Assembly (NCBI GenBank): GCA_947173945.1
Contig: CAMWGV010000001.1
Coordinates: 82,747-146,746, forward strand
Origin: an uncultured Lachnospiraceae bacterium
GTDB lineage: Bacteria > Bacillota > Clostridia > Lachnospirales > Lachnospiraceae
Length of the DNA stretch: 64,000 bases
Reading direction: 5' to 3'
Shown here: positions 42,764 through 52,079 of the stretch, piece by piece
How the letters are laid out: every line of letters begins with the position of its first letter
Numbering within the stretch: position 1 is the first letter of the stretch
Made by a program: the position numbers and the translations under genes
The notes under the pieces: generated by a model
Seen by the model: the letters and a program-made list of their open reading frames with translations, nothing else
What the model was told of the DNA's origin: nothing
Databases searched by the model: none

Positions 42764-43933
42764 ATGAATATCGATTTAGCCAAGGTGAGCCATATAATTC
42801 GTGATTTGATAAGCAATCCCAAATTATCCGTGCAGGATACAGATAAAATTCAAACACTGATGCAGCAGGTGAATACGCTTTTGTTTCATAACCCAACCCT
42901 TAAGTTCCAAGTATCACATGACTGTACAACACCAGCAGGAATGGAAGAGTTCCGGAGTGAGACAGAGCATATTTTAGAACTGTGGAATGAGTTTGAACAG
43001 CTTAGCGCAGGGAATTATGCCAACAGGCAGTTTGCAGAAATATATGCTTTTTTTAAGTATGTTGACGCTGAGATAATCTATGAAAAAGTCGTGTCGCGTT
43101 TTGAGAGTTTACCTGTTGAAATAAAAGAATACTTTACAAATATTCAAAAAGGGTTTTCATTTATAAAAAAGAGTTTGAATTACAGAGAAAAAGATTATTC
43201 GTTAATCAAGCAGCATGTGGATGTTATGTGCAACAGGGTGGAAGATTATAAATGGTTGTATGGTAAGCTATATGATTGGCGTTCTAAGGTAACGTTAAAT
43301 GAGATTATTAACTATTGGTTTACATTTGATATGGACAGACTATGGAATTTGAAGGAAAATGTCTTCCCTGAATATTATGATTTGGATTTGGTGGAATGTA
43401 GTTCTAATGAGGTGCTGGTTGACTGCGGTGCATTTTCAGGAGATTCTGCCATGAATTTTATAAACACGTATGGCGAGTATAAAAGAATATATTGTTATGA
43501 GCTTACACCGGAAATCTACAAACTGTTGACGGCAAATTTGTCGGGAGTGGATAACGTTATATTGAAAAATAAAGGTGTAAGTGACAAACGTGAGACTATT
43601 TATATAGAGGATGCTATGGATGCAGGTAATAGTATTGCTAAGAAGGGAAATTGCCCAGTGGAGCTTGTAGCCCTGGATGATGATATTGATGAGCCTGTCA
43701 CTTGCATAAAAATGGATGTAGAGGGTGCGGAGAAAGCGGCTCTTTGTGGTGCAAGAAATCATATAATCAATGAAAGACCAAAACTGCTCATTTCCGCATA
43801 TCATATTCCGGAGGATATTTTTGATATTCCGAAGCTGATTACAGATATGAGAGATGATTATAAGCTGTACCTGAGGTATGATGGAAAACCGGGCTTAATG
43901 TGGACCTGTGATTATGTTTTATATGCTTTATAA
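42764..43933 (+). CDS. FkbM-family methyltransferase with helical N-terminus
   Basis: A 389-residue protein. Residues 1-215 are helical and unrecognised; the rest is an FkbM-type SAM domain: VDCGAFSGDSAMNFINTYGE, IYCYELTPEIYKLL, then CIKMDVEGAEKAALCGARNH and KLLISAYHIPEDIFDIPKLI. Such enzymes O-methylate sugars. AGGAGAA precedes the ATG. It ends the glycosylation island; the 262 bp after it hold an inverted repeat and a new promoter. Confidence 0.82.
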   Translation: MNIDLAKVSHIIRDLISNPKLSVQDTDKIQTLMQQVNTLLFHNPTLKFQVSHDCTTPAGMEEFRSETEHILELWNEFEQLSAGNYANRQFAEIYAFFKYVDAEIIYEKVVSRFESLPVEIKEYFTNIQKGFSFIKKSLNYREKDYSLIKQHVDVMCNRVEDYKWLYGKLYDWRSKVTLNEIINYWFTFDMDRLWNLKENVFPEYYDLDLVECSSNEVLVDCGAFSGDSAMNFINTYGEYKRIYCYELTPEIYKLLTANLSGVDNVILKNKGVSDKRETIYIEDAMDAGNSIAKKGNCPVELVALDDDIDEPVTCIKMDVEGAEKAALCGARNHIINERPKLLISAYHIPEDIFDIPKLITDMRDDYKLYLRYDGKPGLMWTCDYVLYAL

Positions 43934-44061
43934 AAATACATGTGAAGAGCGTATTGATGCTTAGACTTGCTATACATACCCTATGTATTTAATTGTAAGC
44001 ATTTCATTGTTAAAAGGTTGCTGTCTCGAATTTGTTTATAAATAATTCGCCAATGTGAGTC

Positions 44062-44097
44062 GTTAGCCTTATTTTTATCAGGGAAATAAGAGTTAAC
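44062..44097 (+). repeat. Imperfect inverted repeat before the next operon
   Basis: GTTAGC-CTTATTT (44062-44074) pairs with AAATAAG-A-GTTAAC (44084-44097), 13 bp with one bulged A, one G-U pair and a 9-nt loop. No T-run follows on either strand, so it is not a normal terminator. It ends 14 bp before the -35 element at 44111 and could be an operator. Confidence 0.5.
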
Positions 44098-44110
44098 ATG
44101 TCAAAAATAC

Positions 44111-44139
44111 TTGTAATACTAAGGCCTGTACCATATAAT
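44111..44139 (+). promoter_or_regulatory. Sigma-A promoter of the deacetylase-ACP-LuxEC operon
   Basis: TTGTAA (44111-44116), exactly 17 bp, then a perfect TATAAT (44134-44139). It lies 57 bp before the start codon at 44196 and begins a run of seven closely spaced genes. Confidence 0.7.
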
Positions 44140-44195
44140 TATTATTGGATTATGGATGTCAGAAAGTATACTTTTTGTTTTTTTTAGGAGAAATA

Positions 44196-45149
44196 ATGGG
44201 GAAATTGTATATTGTAATGTATCATTATGTCAGAGAATTAAAGAATAGCAGATATCCAGGGATAAAGGGAATGGATATAAAACTTTTTCGGAAGCAGATT
44301 GCATTTTTTAAACAAAATTTTAACATAGTGACGATGGAACAGGTGATAGATGCCTCCGATGGAAAAGTCGATTTGCCTCCAAATGCTATGTTACTTACCT
44401 TTGATGATGGATATATTGACGGTTACACTTATGTATTTCCTATTTTAAAGGAAGAAAAACTACAAGGTTCTTTCTTTATTTCGGGAATGACATTTTCAGA
44501 ACATCAGCTTTTAGATGTTAATAAGGTTCATTATATACTGGCGAGTGCAGATATCAGACAACTTTTGTCGGATGTAAAAAAGAAAATGGATTATTTTCGA
44601 GGCAAGGAATTCGATTTCCCTGCAACGGAGGAATTGTTTGAGGAATATGCTGTTGCAAATAGATTCGATAATAAAGAGACAATTTTTGTAAAGAGAATTT
44701 TGCAGACCGTATTGCCAGAGAGACTTCGGAATCGCATAGCTAGTGATTTGTTTGAAGAGTATGTAGGTGTTTCAGAAAAACAACTGGCATATGAGATTTA
44801 TTTGACAAAAGAACAGATACGAACCATGAAGAATCATGGAATGTTTATAGGATTTCATGGATACAATCACTATTGGCTTGGAAATTTGCCAAAAGAAAAA
44901 ATGCAACAGGATATTCTAAAAGGATTGGAAGTGATGGATGAATTTTTGGTTCCGGGACGTTGGGTGATGAATTATCCCTACGGTAGCTATAATGCGGATG
45001 TGTTAGAATGTGTGAAAAAGCATGGTGCCTGCCTTGGTTTGACTGCAGATGTGAGGATAGCAGATTTATCTACAGACGGATTGCTTGAGCTTCCAAGACT
45101 GGACTGCAATGACTTCCCACCTAAGAGTGAGAATTACAAAAATATATAA
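44196..45149 (+). CDS. Polysaccharide deacetylase (NodB domain)
   Basis: Carbohydrate esterase family 4 protein, 317 residues from ATG 44196, which has AGGAG 8 bp upstream; the frame opens at 44145 but those codons cover the promoter region. Motifs: LYIVMYHYVRE, catalytic LLTFDDGYIDG (TFDDGY near residues 68-73), the metal pair in GFHGYNHYWLG (H-x3-H) and NYPYGSYNADV. No signal peptide is visible, so it may act in the cytosol on a nucleotide- or lipid-linked sugar. It is the first gene of its operon. Confidence 0.85.
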   Translation: MGKLYIVMYHYVRELKNSRYPGIKGMDIKLFRKQIAFFKQNFNIVTMEQVIDASDGKVDLPPNAMLLTFDDGYIDGYTYVFPILKEEKLQGSFFISGMTFSEHQLLDVNKVHYILASADIRQLLSDVKKKMDYFRGKEFDFPATEELFEEYAVANRFDNKETIFVKRILQTVLPERLRNRIASDLFEEYVGVSEKQLAYEIYLTKEQIRTMKNHGMFIGFHGYNHYWLGNLPKEKMQQDILKGLEVMDEFLVPGRWVMNYPYGSYNADVLECVKKHGACLGLTADVRIADLSTDGLLELPRLDCNDFPPKSENYKNI

Positions 45150-45202
45150 CATTAACTCGTAGGTAATTAGTAAAATAATAAGAAATCGGAAAGGGGATAA
45201 AG

Positions 45203-45439
45203 ATGAGTGTTAAGGAAGAAATCATTAAGATTATGACAGAGGTGCTTGAAGTTGAAGAAAGTACGTTAGATGAGGATACTGCAATCGGTGATATTCCGGA
45301 ATGGGATTCCCTACATCATTTAAATATCATTAGCACCATAGAAAACAGATTTGGGATTCAGTTTACACCAGACATCCTTATGGATTTGGAAGATGTGAGT
45401 GACATTGTAAAAGCAACAGAAGATAGGGTAAAGAAATGA
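45203..45439 (+). CDS. Acyl carrier protein
   Basis: A 78-residue carrier with the phosphopantetheine site EWDSLHHLNIISTIE (Ser36). It is acidic and helical and of normal ACP length. A GGAAAGGGG site lies before ATG 45203. The next gene, an AMP-dependent ligase, overlaps its end by 4 bp (ATGA), so the two are likely partners and the ligase may load this carrier. It is not a housekeeping ACP by context, as no fatty acid genes are near. Confidence 0.9.
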   Translation: MSVKEEIIKIMTEVLEVEESTLDEDTAIGDIPEWDSLHHLNIISTIENRFGIQFTPDILMDLEDVSDIVKATEDRVKK

Positions 45440-46905
45440 AGTCCATAGTTGAACAAATTTTTATATACGCTAAAGAAAATCCACAAAAAGAAGCACTGAA
45501 AGATGGCAAAGACGTGATGACATATGGGGAACTTATAGATCGAATCCGGATTGATAAAATTATACTATCTAAATGGTATCATTTAAATGCGAACGATTCA
45601 TTAATCATTGCGGCTGACAAGCAAATGTCATTTATAACAATATATTTTGCGTGTCATATATTAGGAGTGACCGTTCTGCCGATTGCACCGGATACAAATG
45701 ATAAGCGGTTTCAACTTATCTACCATAAGGTGCAACCAAAACTTGTTATAGGATTTGATGCCAAGGGCATAGAATGTCAGAAAGCTTCTTTGGGAGATTT
45801 TGAAAATGCTGCAGAGAATATGGTGTTGGACAATGATTTGGTGGAGTTCCCGGATTTGTCAAATGTGGCTGATATAATGTTTACAACAGGAACGACTGGG
45901 GAACCGAAAGGAGTACAGCTTACACAGAGAAATCTTGCGGCAGCTGCACGTAACATCAATACCTTTATTGGAAACAAAAGCACAGATGTGGAAATGTTGG
46001 CTCTTCCTGTTTCCCATTCTTTTGGGCTAGGGAGAATGCGTTGTGCTTTGTCCAATGGACAGACACTTGTGTTGTTAGGAAGTTTTGCGAATATGAAGAA
46101 GTTTTTCCGGTTTATTGATGAATTCCATGTGACTGGATATGGAATGGTTCCGGCAAGCTGGGCAATGATTAAAAAGTTAAGTGGGCTTAAAATAAAAGAA
46201 TATGCATCACAGCTTCGCTATATTGAAATTGGAAGCTCTCCCATGCCAATGGAAGAAAAGCGGACATTAACAGAGAATCTGCCAAACACCCGTATCTGCA
46301 TGCATTATGGGTTAACAGAGGCATCCAGAAGTGCATTCATTGAATTTCATGAGCAATACGACTATTTGGATACAGTAGGAAAGCAAAGCCCCAATATGTT
46401 TATTGAGATACGAGATGAAGATGGTATAAAAGTATCAAATGGAATAGAAGGTGAAATCTGTGTGCGTGGTGAAGCGGTTTTTTCTGGATATTATGAGATG
46501 CCTGATGAAAACAAAAAATCTTTTTGGGGGGAATATTTTAGAACAGGTGACTGGGGAACTATGGATGATGATGGGTATATCCGTCTAGTCAGTAGAAAAA
46601 AGGAACTGATTAATGTTGGGGGAAAAAAGGTCAGCCCAATCGAAGTGGAGGAAGTTTTAGCCAAGATTGAAGGGGTAAAGGATTGCGTGTGCGTTGGTGT
46701 GTCTGATCCCGAGAAAGTCCTAGGTGAAGTGGTGAAAGCTTATATTGTTGCAGACGACCCTTCCTGTATCAGTTTTGATGAAGTGAAAAAGAAGCTTATG
46801 CACTCATTGGAAGATTATAAAGTGCCGATGCTTTATGAATTTATTGATGCGGTACCAAAGACAAGTTCCGGTAAGGTGCAAAGACTGTCATTAAAAAAAT
46901 CCTAG
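45436..46905 (+). CDS. AMP-dependent acyl ligase (acyl-CoA/ACP synthetase family)
   Basis: An adenylate-forming enzyme of 489 residues that activates a carboxylic acid and probably loads it on the ACP coded just upstream. Motifs: phosphate loop DIMFTTGTTGEPKGVQLTQR (147-166), MHYGLTEASRSAFIEF, YFRTGDWGTMDDDGYIRLV and the C-terminal catalytic Lys in PKTSSGKVQRLSLKKS. The substrate is not predictable from the sequence. The start overlaps the ACP stop. Confidence 0.88.
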   Translation: MKSIVEQIFIYAKENPQKEALKDGKDVMTYGELIDRIRIDKIILSKWYHLNANDSLIIAADKQMSFITIYFACHILGVTVLPIAPDTNDKRFQLIYHKVQPKLVIGFDAKGIECQKASLGDFENAAENMVLDNDLVEFPDLSNVADIMFTTGTTGEPKGVQLTQRNLAAAARNINTFIGNKSTDVEMLALPVSHSFGLGRMRCALSNGQTLVLLGSFANMKKFFRFIDEFHVTGYGMVPASWAMIKKLSGLKIKEYASQLRYIEIGSSPMPMEEKRTLTENLPNTRICMHYGLTEASRSAFIEFHEQYDYLDTVGKQSPNMFIEIRDEDGIKVSNGIEGEICVRGEAVFSGYYEMPDENKKSFWGEYFRTGDWGTMDDDGYIRLVSRKKELINVGGKKVSPIEVEEVLAKIEGVKDCVCVGVSDPEKVLGEVVKAYIVADDPSCISFDEVKKKLMHSLEDYKVPMLYEFIDAVPKTSSGKVQRLSLKKS

Positions 46906-46921
46906 AATGAAAGGTGCATAT

Positions 46922-48064
46922 ATGTGGAATCCACAAGGTATTTATACAAATTTTATATTAAAGCAACCCGTTATATTTCATGGCGAAGAAGCGTTCCGAG
47001 GATTATTTGATTTCCCAGGCAACAGAATTGCAGTTATATATGGTAACGGAATGTCGGATAATGCACAGCAGTTGATTGAGGGTATCTTTAAACATCGTAG
47101 CCTATGTTTTATTAAAAAAAGTTGGAAAGATGAACCAAGTATAGATGAACTTGACATGGCTGTAAAGCAACTTGAAGAATTTAATCCGGATATTATTGTT
47201 GCAATTGGCGGAGGTTCTGTCATTGATGGGGCGAAGTTGTGCCGAATATGCTTTGAGTTTCCTTACATTGACTGGAAAACCAACAGGCTGTCACAGATGG
47301 TATTTAAGACACGCTTCATTGCTGTACCCACAACTTTGGGAAGTGGTGCAGAGGCATCCTCTGCCGCTGTGTATTACAGCAAAGGTGACAAAACAAAGAA
47401 AATGGCTGTGTGCCATGCCTTACAACCAGAAGTGGTCATATTTGATCCTGAATATGTAAAAAATGCACCAGCTTCTATCCTTTATCCATCAATTGCGGAT
47501 GCTTTGGCCCATATGATAGAAGGGTATGTTTCTAATATTAGGAATCCCTTTGCAGAAGAAATGGCTGTATGGGGTATTTCTATCATAAGACAGGAAATGG
47601 AACAAGGTAGCAAGGATAAAATAGATTTTATGAGACTTCAGTATGCAGGATATTTAGGAGGGATAGTGCAGAACCATTGTTTGGTTGGTGCCACCCATGC
47701 CTTTGCACACCAGCTTACTTCCTATGGATTTTCACATGGAAAAGCAGTGTCGCTGTTGCTTTTGCGAACCATACAAATGAATCAAAAGAACAAAGAGGTG
47801 GAAAAGGTATATCAGGAGTTGGCGAAGAAATCAGGTTTTTCTAACATAGATTCCATGTTGTTTTTTTTACAAGAGTTTATCCACCACGTGGAAAAAGAAA
47901 ATACACAGCGATTAGGTAACATACTAAGTAATTGCCTATTAGACAAGGACTTTATCCAAAATGTAAAATCTGACCCGGGTGGAAGGGGAAATCCCGTACC
48001 GATAACGGAGAGATATATAGAAGAATTCATTGGAGATTTTAATTATGAGCTATTTAGCAGATGA
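46922..48064 (+). CDS. Iron-containing alcohol dehydrogenase family protein
   Basis: Group III alcohol dehydrogenase of 380 residues. ATG 46922 has AAAGGTG 5 bp before it; ATG 46907 is an alternative. Motifs: IVAIGGGSVIDGAKLCRI, AVPTTLGSGAEASSAAVYYS and the metal-binding IADALAHMIEGYV and YGFSHGKAVSLLLLR, with D and three H in place. In this operon it would interconvert an aldehyde and an alcohol and may reduce the LuxC product. It overlaps the LuxE-LuxC gene by 20 bp. Confidence 0.85.
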   Translation: MWNPQGIYTNFILKQPVIFHGEEAFRGLFDFPGNRIAVIYGNGMSDNAQQLIEGIFKHRSLCFIKKSWKDEPSIDELDMAVKQLEEFNPDIIVAIGGGSVIDGAKLCRICFEFPYIDWKTNRLSQMVFKTRFIAVPTTLGSGAEASSAAVYYSKGDKTKKMAVCHALQPEVVIFDPEYVKNAPASILYPSIADALAHMIEGYVSNIRNPFAEEMAVWGISIIRQEMEQGSKDKIDFMRLQYAGYLGGIVQNHCLVGATHAFAHQLTSYGFSHGKAVSLLLLRTIQMNQKNKEVEKVYQELAKKSGFSNIDSMLFFLQEFIHHVEKENTQRLGNILSNCLLDKDFIQNVKSDPGGRGNPVPITERYIEEFIGDFNYELFSR

Positions 48065-50525
48065 AATATTGCAAATGCCCCCATATGATTACAGTGATGA
48101 GGAGAAAAAGCCGGGAGGGCATTTTTATAGGGCATTGCTAGAGGAATTATGTTTCCATTATGACAATAATGAGAAGTACCGTCGTTTTTGTGACAATAAA
48201 AACTTCAATCCACATACTTTTGAAGGTGAAATTGTGGATATTCCTCCCGTTCATGTGAGCGTTTTTAAGGAATTAGGGGGAAGCCTTCGTTCTGTACCGG
48301 AAGATGAGATTAAGCTTACACTCCAATCTTCTGCGACATCAGGTGCTTCAAGTAGTGTGGCTATAGATAGAATTACTTCCAAACGTCAGTCAAAAGCGAT
48401 GGTGCGGGTGCTTAGTGATTTTATTGGAAATACCAGACAGCCTTTTTTAGTTATGGATGTAAATCCAAGAGAAGGATTCAGTGAGCTTTTAGGTGCTAGA
48501 TATGCAGCGGTGAGTGGCTATCTTAAATTTGCATCGGAAGTCGGATATTTTTTAAAAGTAGATAAAAATTATAGATATTATTTTGACATAGATGGGATGA
48601 AAGATTTTATCAAAAATTTGGATCCGAAAGTTCCAGCTGTTTTGTTTGGATTTACTTATATTCTTTTCTCGGAGATTTTAAAGCCTTTAGAGAGTGAAGG
48701 GCAATTTTTTTCCTTACCGGAGGGGTCTAAAGTCATACACATTGGCGGTTGGAAAAAACTAGAAGCACAAAAAATAAAAAAAGAGGATTTTAATCAGCTT
48801 ACAGCTCGGATTTTTGGCGTCCATACAGAAGATGTTATTGATATTTATGGCTTTACTGAGCAGATGGGGTTGAACTACCCGGATTGCAAATGTGGGTATA
48901 AACATGCATCACTGTATTCAGAAGTGATTGTACGTGATGTTGTTACGAAGAAAGTTTTATCGTCTGGAAAAGAAGGACTATTGGAATTTGTGTCCATTGT
49001 GCCTCATTCCTATCCGGGAAATGTAGTACTTACAGATGATATCGGATATATTGTAGAGGAACAATATCCATGTGGTAGAGCCGGTACGAAGTTTTGCGTG
49101 ACAGGGCGATTGAAAAAAGCTGAGATAAGGGGATGTGGCGATATTCTCTCAAGTAAGCTTAAGTTTTCGGATAGTTCTTCAGAAAAAGTCAAACCTCAGG
49201 AGAACACATTTCGGGTGGAATTTTATCGTGGTAAAGGACTTCCCGCAGAGCAGAGTATAGAGCAAATCGAGAAAAGTCTGCGAGATTGGCTCCCTTGGAT
49301 TCGCAGACAGCCCGTAGATGCATTGATTGGATTGATTTCAAAAGTAGCTAAAAAGTGGGAGACGAACGCAGATTCCAATCCAAGTTTAAAAGGATTGCAG
49401 AATAACGGATTGGGATTTCTTTCCGCTTGGTGTACGCCGGAACATTTGATTGCAGTGATGGCAGAAGGTCTGCGGGGAAATAGACAACATGTGGATGGAT
49501 TTGTATCCATATCAGATTCTGTTGCGCAATCTCAAAAAGCCGTATCAAGGGGACTTATCTGTCATTGGCTTGCGGGGAATGTTCAGGTGCTGGGGATGTT
49601 TGTGCTAATTGAAAGCATTTTAACGAAGAATGTAAATTTACTTAAGGTTTCCTCTAGAGATGAAGGGGTTTTTCGGGCGATGTTGGAAGCGTTTGATGGT
49701 GAATCATTTACCACAGTAGGCGGACATACGATTTTGGGTGACGACCTTTTAAAAACGATTTCATTGGTGTATTATGGACATTCAGAGAAGTCCATTGGAG
49801 AAAAAATGTCTGCCATGGCCGATGTACGGGTTGCATGGGGAGGGAAAGAAGCAGTGGAAACAGTATCGCAATTTCCGGCTAAATTTGATTGCGAGGATTT
49901 AATTATGGGACCCAAGCTATCTTTCTCTGTCATAAGCAAAGAGGCCTTGGAAGAAGAACGAAAGGTGAAGAAACTGGCAAGACGTGTTGCGGTTGATGCG
50001 AGTGTGTTTGACCAGACCGGTTGTGCATCTGCCCATAATGTTTTTGTTGAAAGAGGCGGAAATATTTCTCCGAAAGAATTTGCACAATATTTGGCAGATG
50101 GCATGGCAAAAACTGCAGTCCAGATTCCTAAGGGAGACGTTTCACCGGAACAGATATCAGCTATTCACTCTGCTCGTGGTGTATATGATTTCAAAGGAAA
50201 AGTATTTGGAGATGACAATTCTATTTGGACTGTTTTGTATAGCGAAGATCTTGAACTGAGTCCACCTGTATATTCCAGAGTGGTTTTTGTTCATCCAGTG
50301 GAAAACATGGAAGATGTGCTGCCTTTTGTCACTGAAGATATTCAAACAATTGGTTTGGCGGCTGAGGGAAAAAGAGCGGAGGATTTTGCAATAATGGCAT
50401 CGGAGCAGGGGGCTATGAGGTTCCCTGTGTGTGGCAGGATGCTCAAGTTTGACTCTCCCTGGGATGGAATGTATTTAATGGACCGCATGGTACGCTGGGT
50501 TACCCTTGGCGGACCGCTTGTGTAA
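48045..50525 (+). CDS. LuxE-LuxC fusion: acyl-protein synthetase and acyl-CoA reductase
   Basis: An 826-residue fusion from ATG 48045. Residues 1-370 match LuxE (PPVHVSVFKELGGSLRSVPE, with the nucleophile region TLQSSATSGASS; later IYGFTEQMGLNYPDCKCGY and the FCVTGRLKKAEIRGCGD end). Residues 400-826 match LuxC (NGLGFLSAWCTPEHLIAVMA; HWLAGNVQVLGMFVLIESIL; catalytic Cys660 in FDQTGCASAHNVFVE). LuxE activates an acid and passes the acyl group to LuxC, which reduces it to an aldehyde with NADPH. No luxAB genes are present, so light production is excluded; the aldehyde probably serves glycan synthesis. Confidence 0.88.
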   Translation: MSYLADEILQMPPYDYSDEEKKPGGHFYRALLEELCFHYDNNEKYRRFCDNKNFNPHTFEGEIVDIPPVHVSVFKELGGSLRSVPEDEIKLTLQSSATSGASSSVAIDRITSKRQSKAMVRVLSDFIGNTRQPFLVMDVNPREGFSELLGARYAAVSGYLKFASEVGYFLKVDKNYRYYFDIDGMKDFIKNLDPKVPAVLFGFTYILFSEILKPLESEGQFFSLPEGSKVIHIGGWKKLEAQKIKKEDFNQLTARIFGVHTEDVIDIYGFTEQMGLNYPDCKCGYKHASLYSEVIVRDVVTKKVLSSGKEGLLEFVSIVPHSYPGNVVLTDDIGYIVEEQYPCGRAGTKFCVTGRLKKAEIRGCGDILSSKLKFSDSSSEKVKPQENTFRVEFYRGKGLPAEQSIEQIEKSLRDWLPWIRRQPVDALIGLISKVAKKWETNADSNPSLKGLQNNGLGFLSAWCTPEHLIAVMAEGLRGNRQHVDGFVSISDSVAQSQKAVSRGLICHWLAGNVQVLGMFVLIESILTKNVNLLKVSSRDEGVFRAMLEAFDGESFTTVGGHTILGDDLLKTISLVYYGHSEKSIGEKMSAMADVRVAWGGKEAVETVSQFPAKFDCEDLIMGPKLSFSVISKEALEEERKVKKLARRVAVDASVFDQTGCASAHNVFVERGGNISPKEFAQYLADGMAKTAVQIPKGDVSPEQISAIHSARGVYDFKGKVFGDDNSIWTVLYSEDLELSPPVYSRVVFVHPVENMEDVLPFVTEDIQTIGLAAEGKRAEDFAIMASEQGAMRFPVCGRMLKFDSPWDGMYLMDRMVRWVTLGGPLV

Positions 50526-50560
50526 CATTTGACACTATTGTGTAGGAGGATAGGATAAAA

Positions 50561-50971
50561 GTGAAATTGCATCATATTGGAATTGCAACCAAGGATATTG
50601 AAAAAACGGCAATGTTGCTTTGCGATTTCGGTTATATTGCTCATGCCACAGAGTTTGATAAAGAACAAAATGTGTATGTGAAATTTATGGAACAGCCCAA
50701 TGCGCCTTGTATTGAGTTAATCATGCGAGGAAAGGATAATTCTCCTGTGGATAAGATTATAGAAAGAAATGGTACTTGCGTATATCATCTATGTTATGAG
50801 GTGGAAGATATTGATACGTCCGTACAGGAATTAAGGGTAAAGGGCTATTTTCCCACTGGAAGAAAAACAAAGTCTGTGATAGATGGCAGAGACGTTATAT
50901 TTTTGTTCCATGCAGATAACTGTTTGATTGAATTATTAGAGAGAGAAAAAAATGAAACTGAATCTTTATGA
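50561..50971 (+). CDS. VOC-superfamily protein, methylmalonyl-CoA epimerase-like
   Basis: A 136-residue vicinal-oxygen-chelate protein. GTG 50561 follows the taggaggatagg site. Motifs: KLHHIGIATKDIEKTAMLL, CIELIMRG, VYHLCYEVEDIDTSV and NCLIELLE, with H and E residues in the metal-ligand places. It resembles epimerases acting on acyl-CoA or acyl carriers, in line with the ACP/ligase/LuxEC set upstream. The exact reaction is unknown. It overlaps the next gene by 20 bp. Confidence 0.78.
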   Translation: MKLHHIGIATKDIEKTAMLLCDFGYIAHATEFDKEQNVYVKFMEQPNAPCIELIMRGKDNSPVDKIIERNGTCVYHLCYEVEDIDTSVQELRVKGYFPTGRKTKSVIDGRDVIFLFHADNCLIELLEREKNETESL

Positions 50972-51968
50972 AATCAGATTACTAAAAAGAGAAGAATATG
51001 ACAAAATGGTGGACTTTATTCGTTGTCACTGGAGTGAAAAACATATTTTCTGTAAGCACCGGGAAATATTTGAATTTCAGCATGGGCAGGCAGAACAGGG
51101 GAATTATGATTTTGTAATTGCCGTCCATAAGGAAAGCAGTGAGATACATGCTGTACTGGGTTATATCACATCTTCATTATATGATAAGAGCCATGGCGAC
51201 CCTCAGGCAATTTATGGAGCACTCTGGAAAGTTAGGGACGATGTTAAAAATAAGGAAATCGGGAAACTAGGACTGGGAGTACTTTATTACTTGATAAAAA
51301 TGTACCCTCATTCTGCCTATATTACCTTGGGTCTAAGCCAAGACAGCCAACATATATATAATGCATTACATTTTGGTTTTGGGGTGATGAATCACTATTA
51401 TATTGCCAATCCCAGTATAAAAGATTATGTAATTGCAGCAAATCCAATTTCAGAACCAAATATGATGCTCAGGGAAGATGTTGTTCTGGAAAGGTTAAAT
51501 GAAATTCCAGAAATAAAAAATACATTTTTTCCTAACAAGAATAGTGAATATATACGCAATCGATATATTAATCATCCTATATATAAATATGAACTGTTGG
51601 GAGTGTTTGTTGGAACAACGCTAAGGTGCATATGGGTTGTCCGTAAAATAACAGTGCAAGGAAGTAATTGTTTCCGATTAGTTGATATGATGGGAAGCAT
51701 GGATGGTATGGAACGGATATGCGGTAATGTTCAGCAGTTTTTGAAGGAATGTAACGCAGAATATATTGACTGTTATAATTATGGAATTGAAAAAGAAAAA
51801 TTTTTAGTAGCGGGTTTTCATATGGTTGACGGAGAAACCATTATTCCAAATTATTTTGAGCCCTTTGCAAGGCAAAATATAGATATACATTATGCTTTCA
51901 ATGGGGGGAAGCCGGTTGTGATTTTTAAGGCAGATGCAGATCAGGACAGACCCAATATTGTTACGTGA
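50952..51968 (+). CDS. GNAT-like N-acyltransferase of a surface-glycan type
   Basis: A 338-residue protein. Its first 160 residues look like a GNAT fold (FVIAVHKESSEIHAVLGYIT; ALWKVRDDVKNKEIGKLGLG; AYITLGLSQDSQHIYNALHF, then GFGVMNHYY). The second half has SEYIRNRYINHPIYKYELLG and RLVDMMGSMDGMERIC, as in acyltransferase-like proteins from polysaccharide loci. This classification is moderate. The start lies inside the VOC gene (coupled). It is the last gene before a 111-bp gap with no clear terminator. Confidence 0.55.
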   Translation: MKLNLYEIRLLKREEYDKMVDFIRCHWSEKHIFCKHREIFEFQHGQAEQGNYDFVIAVHKESSEIHAVLGYITSSLYDKSHGDPQAIYGALWKVRDDVKNKEIGKLGLGVLYYLIKMYPHSAYITLGLSQDSQHIYNALHFGFGVMNHYYIANPSIKDYVIAANPISEPNMMLREDVVLERLNEIPEIKNTFFPNKNSEYIRNRYINHPIYKYELLGVFVGTTLRCIWVVRKITVQGSNCFRLVDMMGSMDGMERICGNVQQFLKECNAEYIDCYNYGIEKEKFLVAGFHMVDGETIIPNYFEPFARQNIDIHYAFNGGKPVVIFKADADQDRPNIVT

Positions 51969-52079
51969 AATACAGTAGGAAAAATAAATCGGGATAAAGA
52001 AGCAATGGCTAACAATTTACATATATGTTAATATTAAAAAGGTTAATTATGATTACATTCGACAAGCGGAGGGGTTAAA

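Noticed and set aside
48045..50525. A bioluminescence operon
   Set aside because: LuxE and LuxC domains are present but there is no luxA, luxB or luxD, and the neighbours are glycan genes.
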